From assembly GCF_011067135.1 (NCBI RefSeq), contig NZ_JAAMOW010000012.1, forward strand, positions 37,039 through 101,038: DNA of 64,000 bases, read 5' to 3'. Shown here piece after piece: positions 8,625 to 18,152 of the stretch. This stretch comes from Solimonas terrae. GTDB taxonomy: Bacteria; Pseudomonadota; Gammaproteobacteria; Nevskiales; Nevskiaceae. The first letter of the stretch is position 1. Every line of letters starts with the position of its first letter. The translations under genes and the position numbers were made by a program. Under the pieces are notes generated by a model. It was not told where the DNA came from. It ran no database searches and saw nothing but the letters and a program-made list of their open reading frames with translations.

Positions 8625-9830
8625 CTATACGTCGTCACGGGCTCGGCAGCCATCAAGGTATGTGACGATGGTGCGAGCCAGATGTTTCAGTCGCTGGTCT
8701 CCCAGCCAGAGGAGTTCGTCGCGCTGCGGGCGCTCGTGTGGTGTGGCTATCATCTCGGCAGCGGCCGTGGCCAAGCTTCGGTGGTCTCCCGCCGCGAAGA
8801 AACTTATATTTCCGCAATCGATCTCCCTGTTGACGGGAATGTCCGACACCACGGTTCGAACGCCTAGACCGACCGCTTCGTAGACTGAGCCGCCTCCAGG
8901 GCCTCCCTCGAACAAGGTGGGCTGCAGTAGCGCTTCGCATCCGCGTAGAAGTGCTAGCTGATCGCGCTTGGGGATGAGTCCAAGGTACTTTACGTCGGCG
9001 TTGATCTGAAGCGACCGTGCAAGGTCAAGCAGTCGCCCGTAGTGAGCTGGATCGCGATGATCTATCGGATCGCCAGTCAGTACTAAACGTAGATTTGACC
9101 ACTTTGAATCCTCTTTCATGAGGGCGAAGGCTCGCAATGCCGTTGCATGATCCTTGTGTTTCCAGAAATGGTTGCATACAAGAAGGTACGGACCGCTGAT
9201 GTCGTAACGCTTTTCTATAACCGCAGGATCAGCGTCAAACCACCACGGCATCGCATAGGGCGTGAATGGCATTGCCAATATGCGAGAAGCATCAACGTGA
9301 AGGAACTTTGAAACATCTCGTGCCGTATCTTTCGAGTTGACGACAACGCCGTCCGATGCTGCGGCAATGGCGCGGAATCGCCGGTCGCGACGGTATCGGG
9401 TATGCGGGGCAAAGAGGTGCGGCATGTGACGATGCTGGAAGTCGAAAATGTATCCGATACGGATTGCACTCTCCCTAGCTAATGGGAGCATGGTTGGAAA
9501 CACGATATCCGCCCCAATTTTTTCGGCAGCTTGCAGTATCCCGCTCCCGCTGTTGGCACATCTCACGAGGCAGTGATCACCGGCTATGCTGCGAGCGATA
9601 CCTGCCAGCGAAGGTGCACTAGAGCCTGTCGTGGATTTCGAACGTATTGATCGCCATTTTCGCATTGTCCTTTGCCACGCCCGCTGAGATAGCGAAGGCT
9701 CCGGAAGCGCGCAGTGAAGGGAAACGTCGGCAGCCACTGAATGGTGGCTCAGCGCTGCGACCAGCATTCGTGAGAAGTCCAAGCCGCCGTTCCACGCAAT
9801 GAATCCATGCAGTGGTAGTAGAACCCTCAC
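8625..9830 (-). CDS. Glycosyltransferase family 4 (mannosyltransferase-like)
   Basis: A 401-residue GT-B enzyme. Motifs are GPYLLVCNHFWKHKDHATALRAF and EGGPGGGSVYEAVGLGVRTVVSD, the donor-site E-x7-E pattern. The frame is open 61 codons upstream, but the GTG at 9830 is the right start: it overlaps the stop of the acetyltransferase gene (GTGA) and the protein then begins with the fold (VRVLLPLHGFIAWNGG). Base composition looks less GC-rich than the flanking housekeeping genes, as is usual for transferred glycan genes. Confidence 0.85.
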   Translation of the reverse strand: MRVLLPLHGFIAWNGGLDFSRMLVAALSHHSVAADVSLHCALPEPSLSQRAWQRTMRKWRSIRSKSTTGSSAPSLAGIARSIAGDHCLVRCANSGSGILQAAEKIGADIVFPTMLPLARESAIRIGYIFDFQHRHMPHLFAPHTRYRRDRRFRAIAAASDGVVVNSKDTARDVSKFLHVDASRILAMPFTPYAMPWWFDADPAVIEKRYDISGPYLLVCNHFWKHKDHATALRAFALMKEDSKWSNLRLVLTGDPIDHRDPAHYGRLLDLARSLQINADVKYLGLIPKRDQLALLRGCEALLQPTLFEGGPGGGSVYEAVGLGVRTVVSDIPVNREIDCGNISFFAAGDHRSLATAAAEMIATPHERPQRDELLWLGDQRLKHLARTIVTYLDGCRARDDV

Positions 9831-10474
9831 GTCTTCGGCCTCGCCGGTGTTCCAATATAAACGCCTGGCGCGAGAATGGATCTGATCACCGTTGCGCCCG
9901 CGCCAATCGTGCAGCCGTCGATAATTGAGAGGCTGTCTTTGACTACCGCGCCGGCTCCGACGAAACAATCCGAACCAAGGCTTACGCGCCCAGATATTAT
10001 TCCGCCGGGGCACACTGTAGAAAAGTCGCCTACTCGGCTATGGTGCGCTATGGCGACTCTCGGATTGATATGTACAAAATTGCCGATTGCGACCTCAGTG
10101 CTCAGCGACGCTCCGGGATAGACGATTGCGCCATGGCCAAACGTCACCTTGCCTGGTCGCCTGTCCATTACGACCGACGGATGGATCAGCGGCGGGTAGC
10201 GCCTGTTCGGTAGTTTCTCGGCCGCCGTCAGTGCTCGCCGTTTCGCCGCACTGTCACCGATCCCAATGTACACGTCGACTAGTTGTTTTCCGCACAAGTC
10301 CTGAAGCTGGCCCTCGGCTGTCACCGGGATACCGTCGATTACTTCGCCCGGGCGCCAATCAGAGTCGGAGACGACGAACGCGGCAACGCGCTCCGATCCA
10401 TCTCGTGGGTTCATTTCGTCGAGAAGCCACGCGATTTCGAGCGCTACACCGCCGGCGCCAAATACCAAGATCAT
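9827..10474 (-). CDS. Sugar N-acetyltransferase, NeuD/PglD/PerB family
   Basis: A 215-residue protein with an N-terminal Rossmann-like part (ILVFGAGGVALEIAWLLDE) and a C-terminal left-handed beta helix of hexapeptide repeats (GNFVHINPRVAIAHHSRVGD, VSLGSDCFVGAGAVVKD, CTIGAGATVIRS). Such enzymes acetylate the amino group of nucleotide-linked amino sugars using acetyl-CoA; the histidine pair AHHSRVGD is at the position of the catalytic base in PglD-type enzymes. Because it is fused by an ATGA overlap to the perosamine synthase gene, the best guess is GDP-perosamine N-acetylation (PerB activity). Confidence 0.85.
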   Translation of the reverse strand: MILVFGAGGVALEIAWLLDEMNPRDGSERVAAFVVSDSDWRPGEVIDGIPVTAEGQLQDLCGKQLVDVYIGIGDSAAKRRALTAAEKLPNRRYPPLIHPSVVMDRRPGKVTFGHGAIVYPGASLSTEVAIGNFVHINPRVAIAHHSRVGDFSTVCPGGIISGRVSLGSDCFVGAGAVVKDSLSIIDGCTIGAGATVIRSILAPGVYIGTPARPKT

Positions 10475-11574
10475 GCGGTTTCCCCGAAGTGCGCCAAGAT
10501 CAGATCGATGATGATTTCGAACCCATCTTCGGACAAGCTCTGCCAGCTTGGAAAGTTCAGGCCGCGCGACGCAATGTTGACGGCCACGGGATACTGCTCC
10601 GAGTCTTCACGGTACATTGGCATCGTGTGCACTGGATGGAATATCGGTCGCGTTTCAACTCCACCGGCCGACAGAGCCGAGCGTAGCTGGTCACGCTGCC
10701 TTTCACTTGGTGTCAGAGCAGTTACCATCCAGTACGAGGACTCCTCTCCGCTGCGCACTCCTTGGAAAGTAAGAGGTGTACCGGAAAGACGGGTGCGGTA
10801 ACGCGTGGCGAGTTCAATCTTGCCATTCAGAATGGCATCAACCCGTTCGAGCTGCGCCACCCCGAGTGCGGCGCATATATTGGTCATGCGGTAGTTGTAG
10901 CCCACCTCGTCATGCCAGTATTCGCGATGTGCTACCAAGCCTTGACCGCGCAGGTGACGCAAGCGAGCGTCGAGCTCTGCGTTCCGACAGACGATCATAC
11001 CGCCTTCGCCTGTTGTAATCGTCTTGTTCCCGAAAAAGCTAAAAGTGGCGACATCTCCGAAGGTGCCGACATGCCGTCCGAAAAGTCGGGTGCCGATCGC
11101 TTCTGCGCAATCCTCCACTAGTAGCAAGCGGTGGCGCGCGCAGGTTGCTGCGAGCCTCTCCATTTCGCATGCGCCGCCGTATAGATGTACGGCCATTACT
11201 GCTCGTGTACGCGGTCCAATCTTGCGCTCGACGTCGTCAGGATCGACCTGCCAAGTATCGGCGAGGGAATCCACGAAAACGGGCACCGCGCCAACGTAGC
11301 GGATCGCATTTACGGACGCGACGTACGTCAGTGTCGGAACGATAACCTCGTCACCTGGTCCAATACCGAGTGCTAACAAGGCCAAATGCAAGGCGACTGT
11401 GCCGTTGCACACGGTTGCTGCGTAGGGCGCATCGACATAGTTCGCGAAATTCCTCTCGAATATTTCTATAAAGCGTCCCTTGGACGAAATCCAGGTGCTG
11501 TCCAAGCACTCGGCGACGTAGGCCTTCTCGTTACCCGAGAGATCAGGTTGGTAGACTGGTATTCGGTATTGCAT
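10471..11574 (-). CDS. per: GDP-perosamine synthase (DegT/DnrJ/EryC1 aminotransferase)
   Basis: A 367-residue PLP-dependent sugar aminotransferase. The N-terminus (IPVYQPDLSGNEKAYVAECL), NGTVALHLALLALGIGPGDE and the end of the domain closely follow what I recall of the Escherichia coli O157 Per protein. The PLP lysine is in FSFFGNKTITTGEGG, and LVEDCAEA carries the PLP-binding Asp. It would convert GDP-4-keto-6-deoxy-D-mannose, the product of the neighbouring gmd, to GDP-D-perosamine using glutamate. It is coupled to the acetyltransferase gene downstream. A related 4-aminotransferase (PglE-like) is the alternative, but gmd in the same operon favours perosamine. Confidence 0.88.
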   Translation of the reverse strand: MQYRIPVYQPDLSGNEKAYVAECLDSTWISSKGRFIEIFERNFANYVDAPYAATVCNGTVALHLALLALGIGPGDEVIVPTLTYVASVNAIRYVGAVPVFVDSLADTWQVDPDDVERKIGPRTRAVMAVHLYGGACEMERLAATCARHRLLLVEDCAEAIGTRLFGRHVGTFGDVATFSFFGNKTITTGEGGMIVCRNAELDARLRHLRGQGLVAHREYWHDEVGYNYRMTNICAALGVAQLERVDAILNGKIELATRYRTRLSGTPLTFQGVRSGEESSYWMVTALTPSERQRDQLRSALSAGGVETRPIFHPVHTMPMYREDSEQYPVAVNIASRGLNFPSWQSLSEDGFEIIIDLILAHFGETA

Positions 11575-11588
11575 CGCGACTCCGCGAA

Positions 11589-12950
11589 TCAGTACGTCTT
11601 TGCGAGAACGTCAGTCAGGATCCGACGGCTAAACAGTATCAGGGGAAGAAGGCTGCATCCTATATAGCTAATCAGCGTAGTCCACGGCATCGCCACGACG
11701 CCAATATTGGCTAGCGCCCAGATTTTTGCAGAGAAGCAAACCGCAGCGAATGTGCAGCCGACGATGATTTGGTAGCGCATCACACTGGCGGCGTTCAGGA
11801 AGGTGCCAATTGCGGAGCCGACAGATTCAAATATCGACCAGAGCGCAAATCCCGTCAGCAACGCGCTTGGCACGTCTATTGGGTGATGCATCCAGAACCG
11901 CAGGATGTACTTGAACCCGAGCACAAGCACAGAAGCGAACAAGATCGAGAAGATGCCCGCCAGCGCTAGCGAATTTCTAAGCGTCTTTAGCACCCAATGC
12001 TGGTCTTTAGCTGCAAGCGCGTTGCGATAGGCCGGCCACAATGGTGCCCATATTAGGCTGAGGGCCAGGGGAATAACTGAGAAGAGCCGCTGTACGATAG
12101 CGTAAACACCAGCTTGTGTTGGATCCTGCAGGGCTGAAATCAACGGCAGGTCCGCCGAAAAGGCAAGTGCTGCTGCCAGCTGCATTACGAAGAACAGCGA
12201 ACCTTCGCGGCGAATCTGCGTGGCGATTCTGGCTTGATATGGAACAATCTCTGAGGTTTGCGTCGCTGGATCGTGTGCGAGCGAAAATGTATTGCCTATT
12301 GACGCGAGCAGCGGTGTGCCGACTGCGGCCAGAGTAAGCCAGGGCAGAGTGGCTCCCAGAACGGAAGCTGCCATCACGACCGCAAGCGCCAGCAGCTGCC
12401 CCGCAGTTTGCCAGCGGAACGCGCGCGCGCCATGGCCGAGGCCAAGCTGTACGCGGTTTGCCAGATTTAGCGGTACTGCGGCTACTATTGAAAAAAGAAC
12501 CGCTGCGAACGCGAAACGGCAATCCGTCGACATGGTCTCGGGAAGTCCGAGTAACCGGTGCCACGGCGCCAGCGGGAGCGCAATCAGCACGGTAAGTGCC
12601 AGACACGCGGCGACCTTAAAAAGAGTGCGCCGGCCTTCACGTAGAATTATCGGAATTTCGCTGCTCTGACCACGACCGCGCGCCGCGGCGACGAGGTTCA
12701 TCGTTCCGCTGCCAAAACCGAAATCTAGGAAGCCCGCAAAATATACGAGCGACACAAGTGTCGCCCAAGCGCCAAATTCCTTCGGCCCCAGCGAGCTGAG
12801 TACGAATGGCACCGCAACGAATAGATTTGCGGCGGCGGCCAGCTTGGCCGCCAGCGCCCAACTGGCGGTGTTGGCAATGTTGCGTCCACGATGCCCTATC
12901 AAAGAGGATGGGCGCGGTGAGGTCAGAATGCGCGCCAAGCGGGCAGCCAT
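11589..12950 (-). CDS. wzx: Wzx-type oligosaccharide flippase
   Basis: A 453-residue polytopic membrane protein with about 12 hydrophobic segments, starting NIANTASWALAAKLAAAANLFVAVPFVLSSLGPKEFGAWATLVSLV, the typical opening of MOP-superfamily polysaccharide exporters. It should flip the lipid-linked repeat unit across the inner membrane. Its start overlaps the stop of the fucose synthase gene (ATGA). No clear Wzy polymerase is seen in the window, so polymerisation would depend on genes elsewhere or on the GT-C proteins. Confidence 0.85.
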   Translation of the reverse strand: MAARLARILTSPRPSSLIGHRGRNIANTASWALAAKLAAAANLFVAVPFVLSSLGPKEFGAWATLVSLVYFAGFLDFGFGSGTMNLVAAARGRGQSSEIPIILREGRRTLFKVAACLALTVLIALPLAPWHRLLGLPETMSTDCRFAFAAVLFSIVAAVPLNLANRVQLGLGHGARAFRWQTAGQLLALAVVMAASVLGATLPWLTLAAVGTPLLASIGNTFSLAHDPATQTSEIVPYQARIATQIRREGSLFFVMQLAAALAFSADLPLISALQDPTQAGVYAIVQRLFSVIPLALSLIWAPLWPAYRNALAAKDQHWVLKTLRNSLALAGIFSILFASVLVLGFKYILRFWMHHPIDVPSALLTGFALWSIFESVGSAIGTFLNAASVMRYQIIVGCTFAAVCFSAKIWALANIGVVAMPWTTLISYIGCSLLPLILFSRRILTDVLAKTY

Positions 12951-13936
12951 CAGGATGACCTGATCTGACGGGCCCTGATGTTGCCCAGAGGTAATTCCCG
13001 ATCGGCGACAACCGCAGCGTAGGTGCTTACGATGCCAGCTTGGAGTCTGATGCCGGCTTTCCAGCCGAGCGCGTCCATCCTTGATGTATCGAGGCGCTTG
13101 CGTGGCGTTCCGTCCGGGCGCGATGGATCGAATTCCATGCGTCCACGGAATCCCGTCGCTTCCGCGATCAGTTGTGCCAGTTCGGCAATGCTGACCTCGT
13201 CGCCGGAGCCGATATTGACAATTTCCTCGCTGCTGTAACGCTGCATCAGCAGCAATGCAGCGTCAGCGAGGTCATCCACATGCATGAATTCGCGCAATGG
13301 CGTGCCGGTGCCCCAGATCGTCACCGTGTCGTCTCCGCGTTGCACGGCCTCATGAAAACGTCGGATCAGGCCGGGGAGAACGTGCGAATCCAGCGGATCG
13401 AAGTTGTCGCCCGGGCCGTAGAGATTGGTCGGCATCGCGCAGATCGCGTCAAAGCCGTATTGGCGACGATAGGCCTGGCAGGTCTTGATGCCGGCGATTT
13501 TGGCGATCGCATACCACTCGTTGGATGATTCCAGAGGGGCTGTCAGCAGCGAATCTTCACGCAGCGGTTGCGGCGCCAGCTTGGGATAAATGCACGACGA
13601 GCCGAGGAACAGCAGCTTGCGGGTTCCGTTCCGCCAGGCCGAATGGATGATGTTGTTCTGGATCGCGAGGTTGTCGTGGACGAATTCGGCTGGATACGTG
13701 CTGTTGGCGCGAATGCCGCCGACCCGCGCGGCTGCGAGGAACACATAGTCGGGGCGGTGTTCGGCAAAGAAGTGTTCGACGGCGGCCTGATTGGTCAGAT
13801 CAAGCTCGTCGTGACGGCGCAGTATGAGATGCTCGGCGCCGGCCTGACGGAGTCTGCGCACCAGAGCAGCCCCCGCCAGACCGCGATGACCCGCGACATA
13901 GATTCGGGCCGAAGCATCAAAACCTGTTTCACTCAT
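12950..13936 (-). CDS. fcl: GDP-L-fucose synthase
   Basis: A 328-residue extended short-chain dehydrogenase. Visible are the NADP-binding motif [17 protein letters not shown], the family signature [20 protein letters not shown] with the catalytic serine, and the catalytic YAIAK. It converts GDP-4-keto-6-deoxy-D-mannose to GDP-L-fucose by epimerisation and reduction. The ATG at 13936 overlaps the end of gmd by 8 nt and is preferred to in-frame ATGs further upstream. Together with gmd and per it forms a branch point giving both L-fucose and perosamine donors. Confidence 0.93.
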   Translation of the reverse strand: MSETGFDASARIYVAGHRGLAGAALVRRLRQAGAEHLILRRHDELDLTNQAAVEHFFAEHRPDYVFLAAARVGGIRANSTYPAEFVHDNLAIQNNIIHSAWRNGTRKLLFLGSSCIYPKLAPQPLREDSLLTAPLESSNEWYAIAKIAGIKTCQAYRRQYGFDAICAMPTNLYGPGDNFDPLDSHVLPGLIRRFHEAVQRGDDTVTIWGTGTPLREFMHVDDLADAALLLMQRYSSEEIVNIGSGDEVSIAELAQLIAEATGFRGRMEFDPSRPDGTPRKRLDTSRMDALGWKAGIRLQAGIVSTYAAVVADRELPLGNIRARQIRSS

Positions 13937-15041
13937 GCTGTCTGGGTACATGGTAGCCCGCAGAATTGACCAGGGCGTCGCGGCGTGCAAGCTCCAGGTC
14001 GCTGCGCGTCATTTCACTCACCAATTCGGCAAAGCTCGTTTTCGGCGTCCAACCCAGCTTCTCGCGTGCCTTCGTCGAATCGCCCAGCAGGGTTTCCACC
14101 TCCGCCGGGCGGAAATAGCGAGGGTCGACCTCGACGACGCGCTGCCCCGGCTTTACCGCCGAATCAGAAGGCGCCATCACCGCGACGGCATGCTCATGTC
14201 GGCCCTTCTCGCGCCATTCCAGGGTGATACCAAGTTCGCACGCGACGGCAGTGACAAAGTCACGAACCGAATATTGTGTTCCGGTTGCGATGACAAAATC
14301 TTCAGCGGCAGCCTGCTGCAGCATCAGCCACTGTGCCTCCACGAAATCGCGGGCATGACCCCAATCGCGGCGTGCATCCAAATTGCCCAGATACAGGCAA
14401 TTCTCCAGTCCCAGGTGAATCCTCGAGAGTGCCCGGGTGACCTTGCGAGTAACGAAGGTTTCACCGCGAACCGGCGATTCGTGGTTGAACAGGATGCCAT
14501 TGCAGGCATACAAACCGTAGGCCTCACGATAGTTAACCGTAATCCAGTACGCATATAGCTTGGCTACGCCATAAGGCGAACGCGGATAGAACGGCGTTGT
14601 CTCGCGTTGTGGGGTCTCCTGAACCTTTCCGAACAATTCGGAAGTGGAGGCTTGGTAAAAACGCGTTTTGGATCCCAGGTCCAATATCCGGATCGCCTCG
14701 AGCATGCGCAGCGTGCCGATCGCGTCGGCGTTTGCGGTGTACTCGGGCGTTTCGAACGAAACCTGCACATGGCTCTGGGCGCCTAGATTGTAGATTTCGT
14801 CCGGCTGGATCTGCTGGATGATGCGGATAAGATTGGTCGCATCGGTGAGATCACCGTAGTGCAAGGTGAACCGGCGCCCGGAGGCATGTGGATCTTCGTA
14901 AAGATGGTCAATGCGCTCGGTATTGAAAGACGAGGCGCGGCGTTTGATCCCATGAACCGCGTAGCCCTTGGACAGCAGGAACTCCGCAAGGTAAGAGCCG
15001 TCCTGTCCGGTGACTCCGGAAATTAATGCGCACTTCGCCAT
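13929..15041 (-). CDS. gmd: GDP-mannose 4,6-dehydratase
   Basis: A 370-residue enzyme of normal family length. It starts [25 protein letters not shown] (NAD(P)-binding), has [20 protein letters not shown], the [15 protein letters not shown] signature with the active-site Thr/Ser-Glu, and [10 protein letters not shown] with the catalytic Tyr-Lys. It makes GDP-4-keto-6-deoxy-D-mannose, the shared precursor for the fcl and per products encoded downstream. Confidence 0.96.
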   Translation of the reverse strand: MAKCALISGVTGQDGSYLAEFLLSKGYAVHGIKRRASSFNTERIDHLYEDPHASGRRFTLHYGDLTDATNLIRIIQQIQPDEIYNLGAQSHVQVSFETPEYTANADAIGTLRMLEAIRILDLGSKTRFYQASTSELFGKVQETPQRETTPFYPRSPYGVAKLYAYWITVNYREAYGLYACNGILFNHESPVRGETFVTRKVTRALSRIHLGLENCLYLGNLDARRDWGHARDFVEAQWLMLQQAAAEDFVIATGTQYSVRDFVTAVACELGITLEWREKGRHEHAVAVMAPSDSAVKPGQRVVEVDPRYFRPAEVETLLGDSTKAREKLGWTPKTSFAELVSEMTRSDLELARRDALVNSAGYHVPRQHE

Positions 15042-15048
15042 CGGGCCC

Positions 15049-16023
15049 TCAAGGAAGATTTGACGAATTCTGTGACGAGGAAGGTAGCGACAATTCGAGC
15101 TTTCGAATCCGCCATTCGATGCGCTCCAGGAGGCGTCGATTTGTTGCGATCAGGTCGGCAAGGAAGCCGAGCATAAATAGCAGGAAGCCGAGCGTCACGC
15201 AAAGCGTGGACAGGATCACCGACTGGACGTGACCGGCCCCATGCCCCGTTGCCATGTACGCAAGAAATCGTACCCCTGACACCAGACCCGCAAGCGTGAA
15301 CAGACCGCCGAGTATCCAGAAGAACAGCATTGGCCGATAGGTTGCGAAGATGCGCACGATGGTGCCCAGCGAACGCATCACATACTGAGCGATATTCTTT
15401 ACCAGGCGGGATGGCCGCATGTCCTGGTTGGTACGAATTGCGACGGACGCTACCCTGATGTTGCTGCGGCCGGCCTGAATGATGGTCTCCAGCGTATAGG
15501 TGTAGGTATTGAACACATTCAGGCGCAGTGCCACGTTGCGTGTCATGGCGCGGAAGCCGCTCGGCGCATCCGCGACAGTCGTTCGCGAAGCGATGCGGAC
15601 CACCGTGCTTCCTAGCTTCTGCAGCGCGCGCTTGATCCAGGAGAAATGCCGGATGGTTGCAATCGGCCGCGCGCCAATCACGAATTCCGCCTCGCCCTTG
15701 ATGATGGGTTGCACGAGGGTTTCGATATCGCGCGCGTCATACTGATTGTCCGCGTCGGTATTGACGATGATGTCTGCTCCTCGCGCCACCGCTGCGTCGA
15801 GCCCAGTCATGAAAGCCGCTGCCAGACCGCGATTGACGGGATGGCGTACGACATGCTCCACGCCGCACCGATGTGCCACGGCCGAGGTGTCATCGCTGGA
15901 GCCGTCGTCAATGACCAGCCATTCAACTGAACTGCACCCCGCAATGCTGCGCGGCAGCGCCGCAAGAGTCACGGGCAGCGATTCGGCTTCATTGAGACAC
16001 GGAATCTGGATGATTAACTTCAT
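15049..16023 (-). CDS. Glycosyltransferase family 2, membrane-anchored (GtrB/DPM1-like)
   Basis: A 324-residue GT2 enzyme: [32 protein letters not shown] and the DXD region [15 protein letters not shown]. Two C-terminal transmembrane segments (about 225-295) are those of polyprenyl-phosphate hexose synthases such as GtrB and DPM1. It probably makes the lipid-linked sugar that GT-C enzymes use in the periplasm, which fits its position directly after two GT-C genes. The ATG at 16023 is chosen; an in-frame TTG at 16035 overlaps the stop of the upstream gene and may be used instead. Confidence 0.85.
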   Translation of the reverse strand: MKLIIQIPCLNEAESLPVTLAALPRSIAGCSSVEWLVIDDGSSDDTSAVAHRCGVEHVVRHPVNRGLAAAFMTGLDAAVARGADIIVNTDADNQYDARDIETLVQPIIKGEAEFVIGARPIATIRHFSWIKRALQKLGSTVVRIASRTTVADAPSGFRAMTRNVALRLNVFNTYTYTLETIIQAGRSNIRVASVAIRTNQDMRPSRLVKNIAQYVMRSLGTIVRIFATYRPMLFFWILGGLFTLAGLVSGVRFLAYMATGHGAGHVQSVILSTLCVTLGFLLFMLGFLADLIATNRRLLERIEWRIRKLELSLPSSSQNSSNLP

Positions 16024-16031
16024 GAACTGTG

Positions 16032-18080
16032 TCAATGAACTTGGGCAGGGGAGCCGGCAACCGCCGCTGCATCAGCGTCGGGAGTCGGCATTTCGGGTGA
16101 CGGTGTCGTCGGCTTTGCCATTGCTGCGGCTTTCCCATTTGCAACTTCATTGCGCAGCGTCGCGATCAAGCCGTCCAACGCCCCGCCATGGTTCAGCGGC
16201 GCGATGCCGGAAATCTCGGATTCGGCTGCGTCGAAATGGCCGATATCGATCAGCAAGCGAACAAGATTGGCGCGGTAGATCGGCACATCCGGCTTTGCGT
16301 CCACGACTGCGCGCGACATTCTTTCCGCCAATTCGCTGTCCCCGAGACTGTTGAGCGCGAAGTCCGCGTATGCGCTCATCAAATAGACGTTGCCATCCGA
16401 GGATTCCAGTCCGGCGGCAAACACGGACAGCAATTCCGATGTCTGCTTCGGACATTCGCCGCGATACTGGCAGTGATACAGCGAGATAATCGCGCTGACA
16501 TCGGTCGAATCCGGAGGGCGGCTGCGAAGCTTCTCGGACATTGCCTGCCACCATCGCGGATCGATCTTCTCTGGCTCGTGGCGCCTGGCGAAGATCAGGG
16601 CTTGCAGCGGCGCGATCCCGCTGTCCGGCCGCATGGCGATGCGCTCGAGAATGCCGATCGCCTTGGGAATCAATGGCGAGTTCTCGTCTTTTCCGGCCGC
16701 GACGACCAGCGTGCGTGCGAGCTCGTATTGCGCGCGCGGAGAGTCGGGGCGCTTGAGCGCTTCGGAATAGGCCAGGCGCAGCGGATCAGACCATTCCTCT
16801 GAACGCAAGAGGGTCGTGAACGCGCACGCCGCAATGAATGCGCCCGCAATCGCGGCGCGTGCGCTCGGAAGACGCAATCCGGGTTCGATGGCGAGCAGCG
16901 ATGCCACGGCGAGCAAAAGACCGGCTGACGCAAAATAGTTGCGATGCTCGAAAACCAGCTCGAGCATGATGACCGTACCCGTCAGGACGTGGCCGGCGAA
17001 GAACCAGAGCACGCCTAGACAGAACAGGGGCTTGCTTCGTCGCCACCGCAGCGCGAGCCCCAGCAGGGCAAACAGGGCAATTATCGCGACCAGCGTGGTC
17101 GGCGGGTCAAAAAGGGTATGCGAAGCTTTGATGTCGTCGTGATAAAACGACAGCGCATTGAGATTCGGCGCGAGTGACCAGCCGATGTAATCCATGATCA
17201 CGCGCGGCTCGGTCAGCAGGCGCTCCCCGACGGTGAACGTGCGGGAATGTGCCATGCTGCGGAAGATCCAGGTGGAGATCCATGCGCAGCCCGCAATGAG
17301 GGGCGGCCCGAGAAAAATCCCGTGCAGCCACAATGCCGGGCGACTGAGCGCTCCATCGGCTTTTCGGAAGCGGGTGATCGAGAATTCTGCGCACGCGGTA
17401 TAGAGCGGCAGCATGGCGCCGGTTTCCTTTGCGCCGAGCGCCAACGCCGTGCTGACCAGCATGCAAACGAACAGCATCGGACCGGAGCCTCCCTGCGCAT
17501 CGGTAGCGTAGCCGCGCCGACGCACCCGGAAGTACCAGAACAGTCCCAGGAAGATGAAGACATTGGCGAGGGACTCCATCCGCTGCGCGACATACGCCAC
17601 GCCGGTGAAATTGATCGGCAGCAATAGCCAGACCGCCGCGATGACGGCTGCGATCACGTCGCCGGGCATTGCGTCCGAGTCGAGTCGCGCTACGGTCAGT
17701 CGAAGGCGAAACAGCTCGCGCATCAACAGGAAAAGCAAAAAACCGTTGAGCAGGTGGATCGCGACATTGGTGAGTTTCGGCCAGAACGGATCCAGCCCCG
17801 TAAAGTAGTAGTTCGCGGCAAAGCTCAGCATGCTCAGTGCGCGGAACTGATTGGTGCCGCCGTGGAATTGCTGCAACGCGGCCTTGATCCAGTCGCTGCT
17901 GTTCAACGTGGTGACGTGCACGTCGGTGTTGTCGACGAAATAGATGTAGTCGTCGAAGATGTAGCCGCCATGCAGCATCGGCCAATAGACCAGCACGGTC
18001 AGTACCATCGCGGCGGCAACAAGCCCCCAGGCGAGGTGTTGCGGTTTGAGGCTGCGTACGGATGCTGGCGAGATCAACAT
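16032..18080 (-). CDS. GT-C membrane glycosyltransferase with C-terminal TPR (TMTC-like)
   Basis: About 680 residues. The N-terminal half has around ten or more transmembrane helices; the first periplasmic loop holds the acidic motif GGYIFDDYIYF, the position of the catalytic acid in GT-C enzymes. Further family marks are VAIHLLNGFLLFLL, VAQRMESLANVFI, RLLTEPRVIMDYIGW and FEHRNYFAS. The C-terminal third is helical and TPR-like, and a Pro/Ala-rich tail follows. The layout matches TMTC-type O-mannosyltransferases and pilin-linked bacterial relatives, which move sugars from polyprenyl phosphate to proteins. It is a paralogue of the next gene upstream. The start is either the ATG at 18080 or that at 18131. 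Confidence 0.8.
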   Translation of the reverse strand: MLISPASVRSLKPQHLAWGLVAAAMVLTVLVYWPMLHGGYIFDDYIYFVDNTDVHVTTLNSSDWIKAALQQFHGGTNQFRALSMLSFAANYYFTGLDPFWPKLTNVAIHLLNGFLLFLLMRELFRLRLTVARLDSDAMPGDVIAAVIAAVWLLLPINFTGVAYVAQRMESLANVFIFLGLFWYFRVRRRGYATDAQGGSGPMLFVCMLVSTALALGAKETGAMLPLYTACAEFSITRFRKADGALSRPALWLHGIFLGPPLIAGCAWISTWIFRSMAHSRTFTVGERLLTEPRVIMDYIGWSLAPNLNALSFYHDDIKASHTLFDPPTTLVAIIALFALLGLALRWRRSKPLFCLGVLWFFAGHVLTGTVIMLELVFEHRNYFASAGLLLAVASLLAIEPGLRLPSARAAIAGAFIAACAFTTLLRSEEWSDPLRLAYSEALKRPDSPRAQYELARTLVVAAGKDENSPLIPKAIGILERIAMRPDSGIAPLQALIFARRHEPEKIDPRWWQAMSEKLRSRPPDSTDVSAIISLYHCQYRGECPKQTSELLSVFAAGLESSDGNVYLMSAYADFALNSLGDSELAERMSRAVVDAKPDVPIYRANLVRLLIDIGHFDAAESEISGIAPLNHGGALDGLIATLRNEVANGKAAAMAKPTTPSPEMPTPDADAAAVAGSPAQVH

Positions 18081-18152
18081 TTGTTCGTTCCGGGACGGGC
18101 CGCACCGGCTGCGGGGCGAGCATGCCGCCATTTATGGGTAGACCATTCGAGA

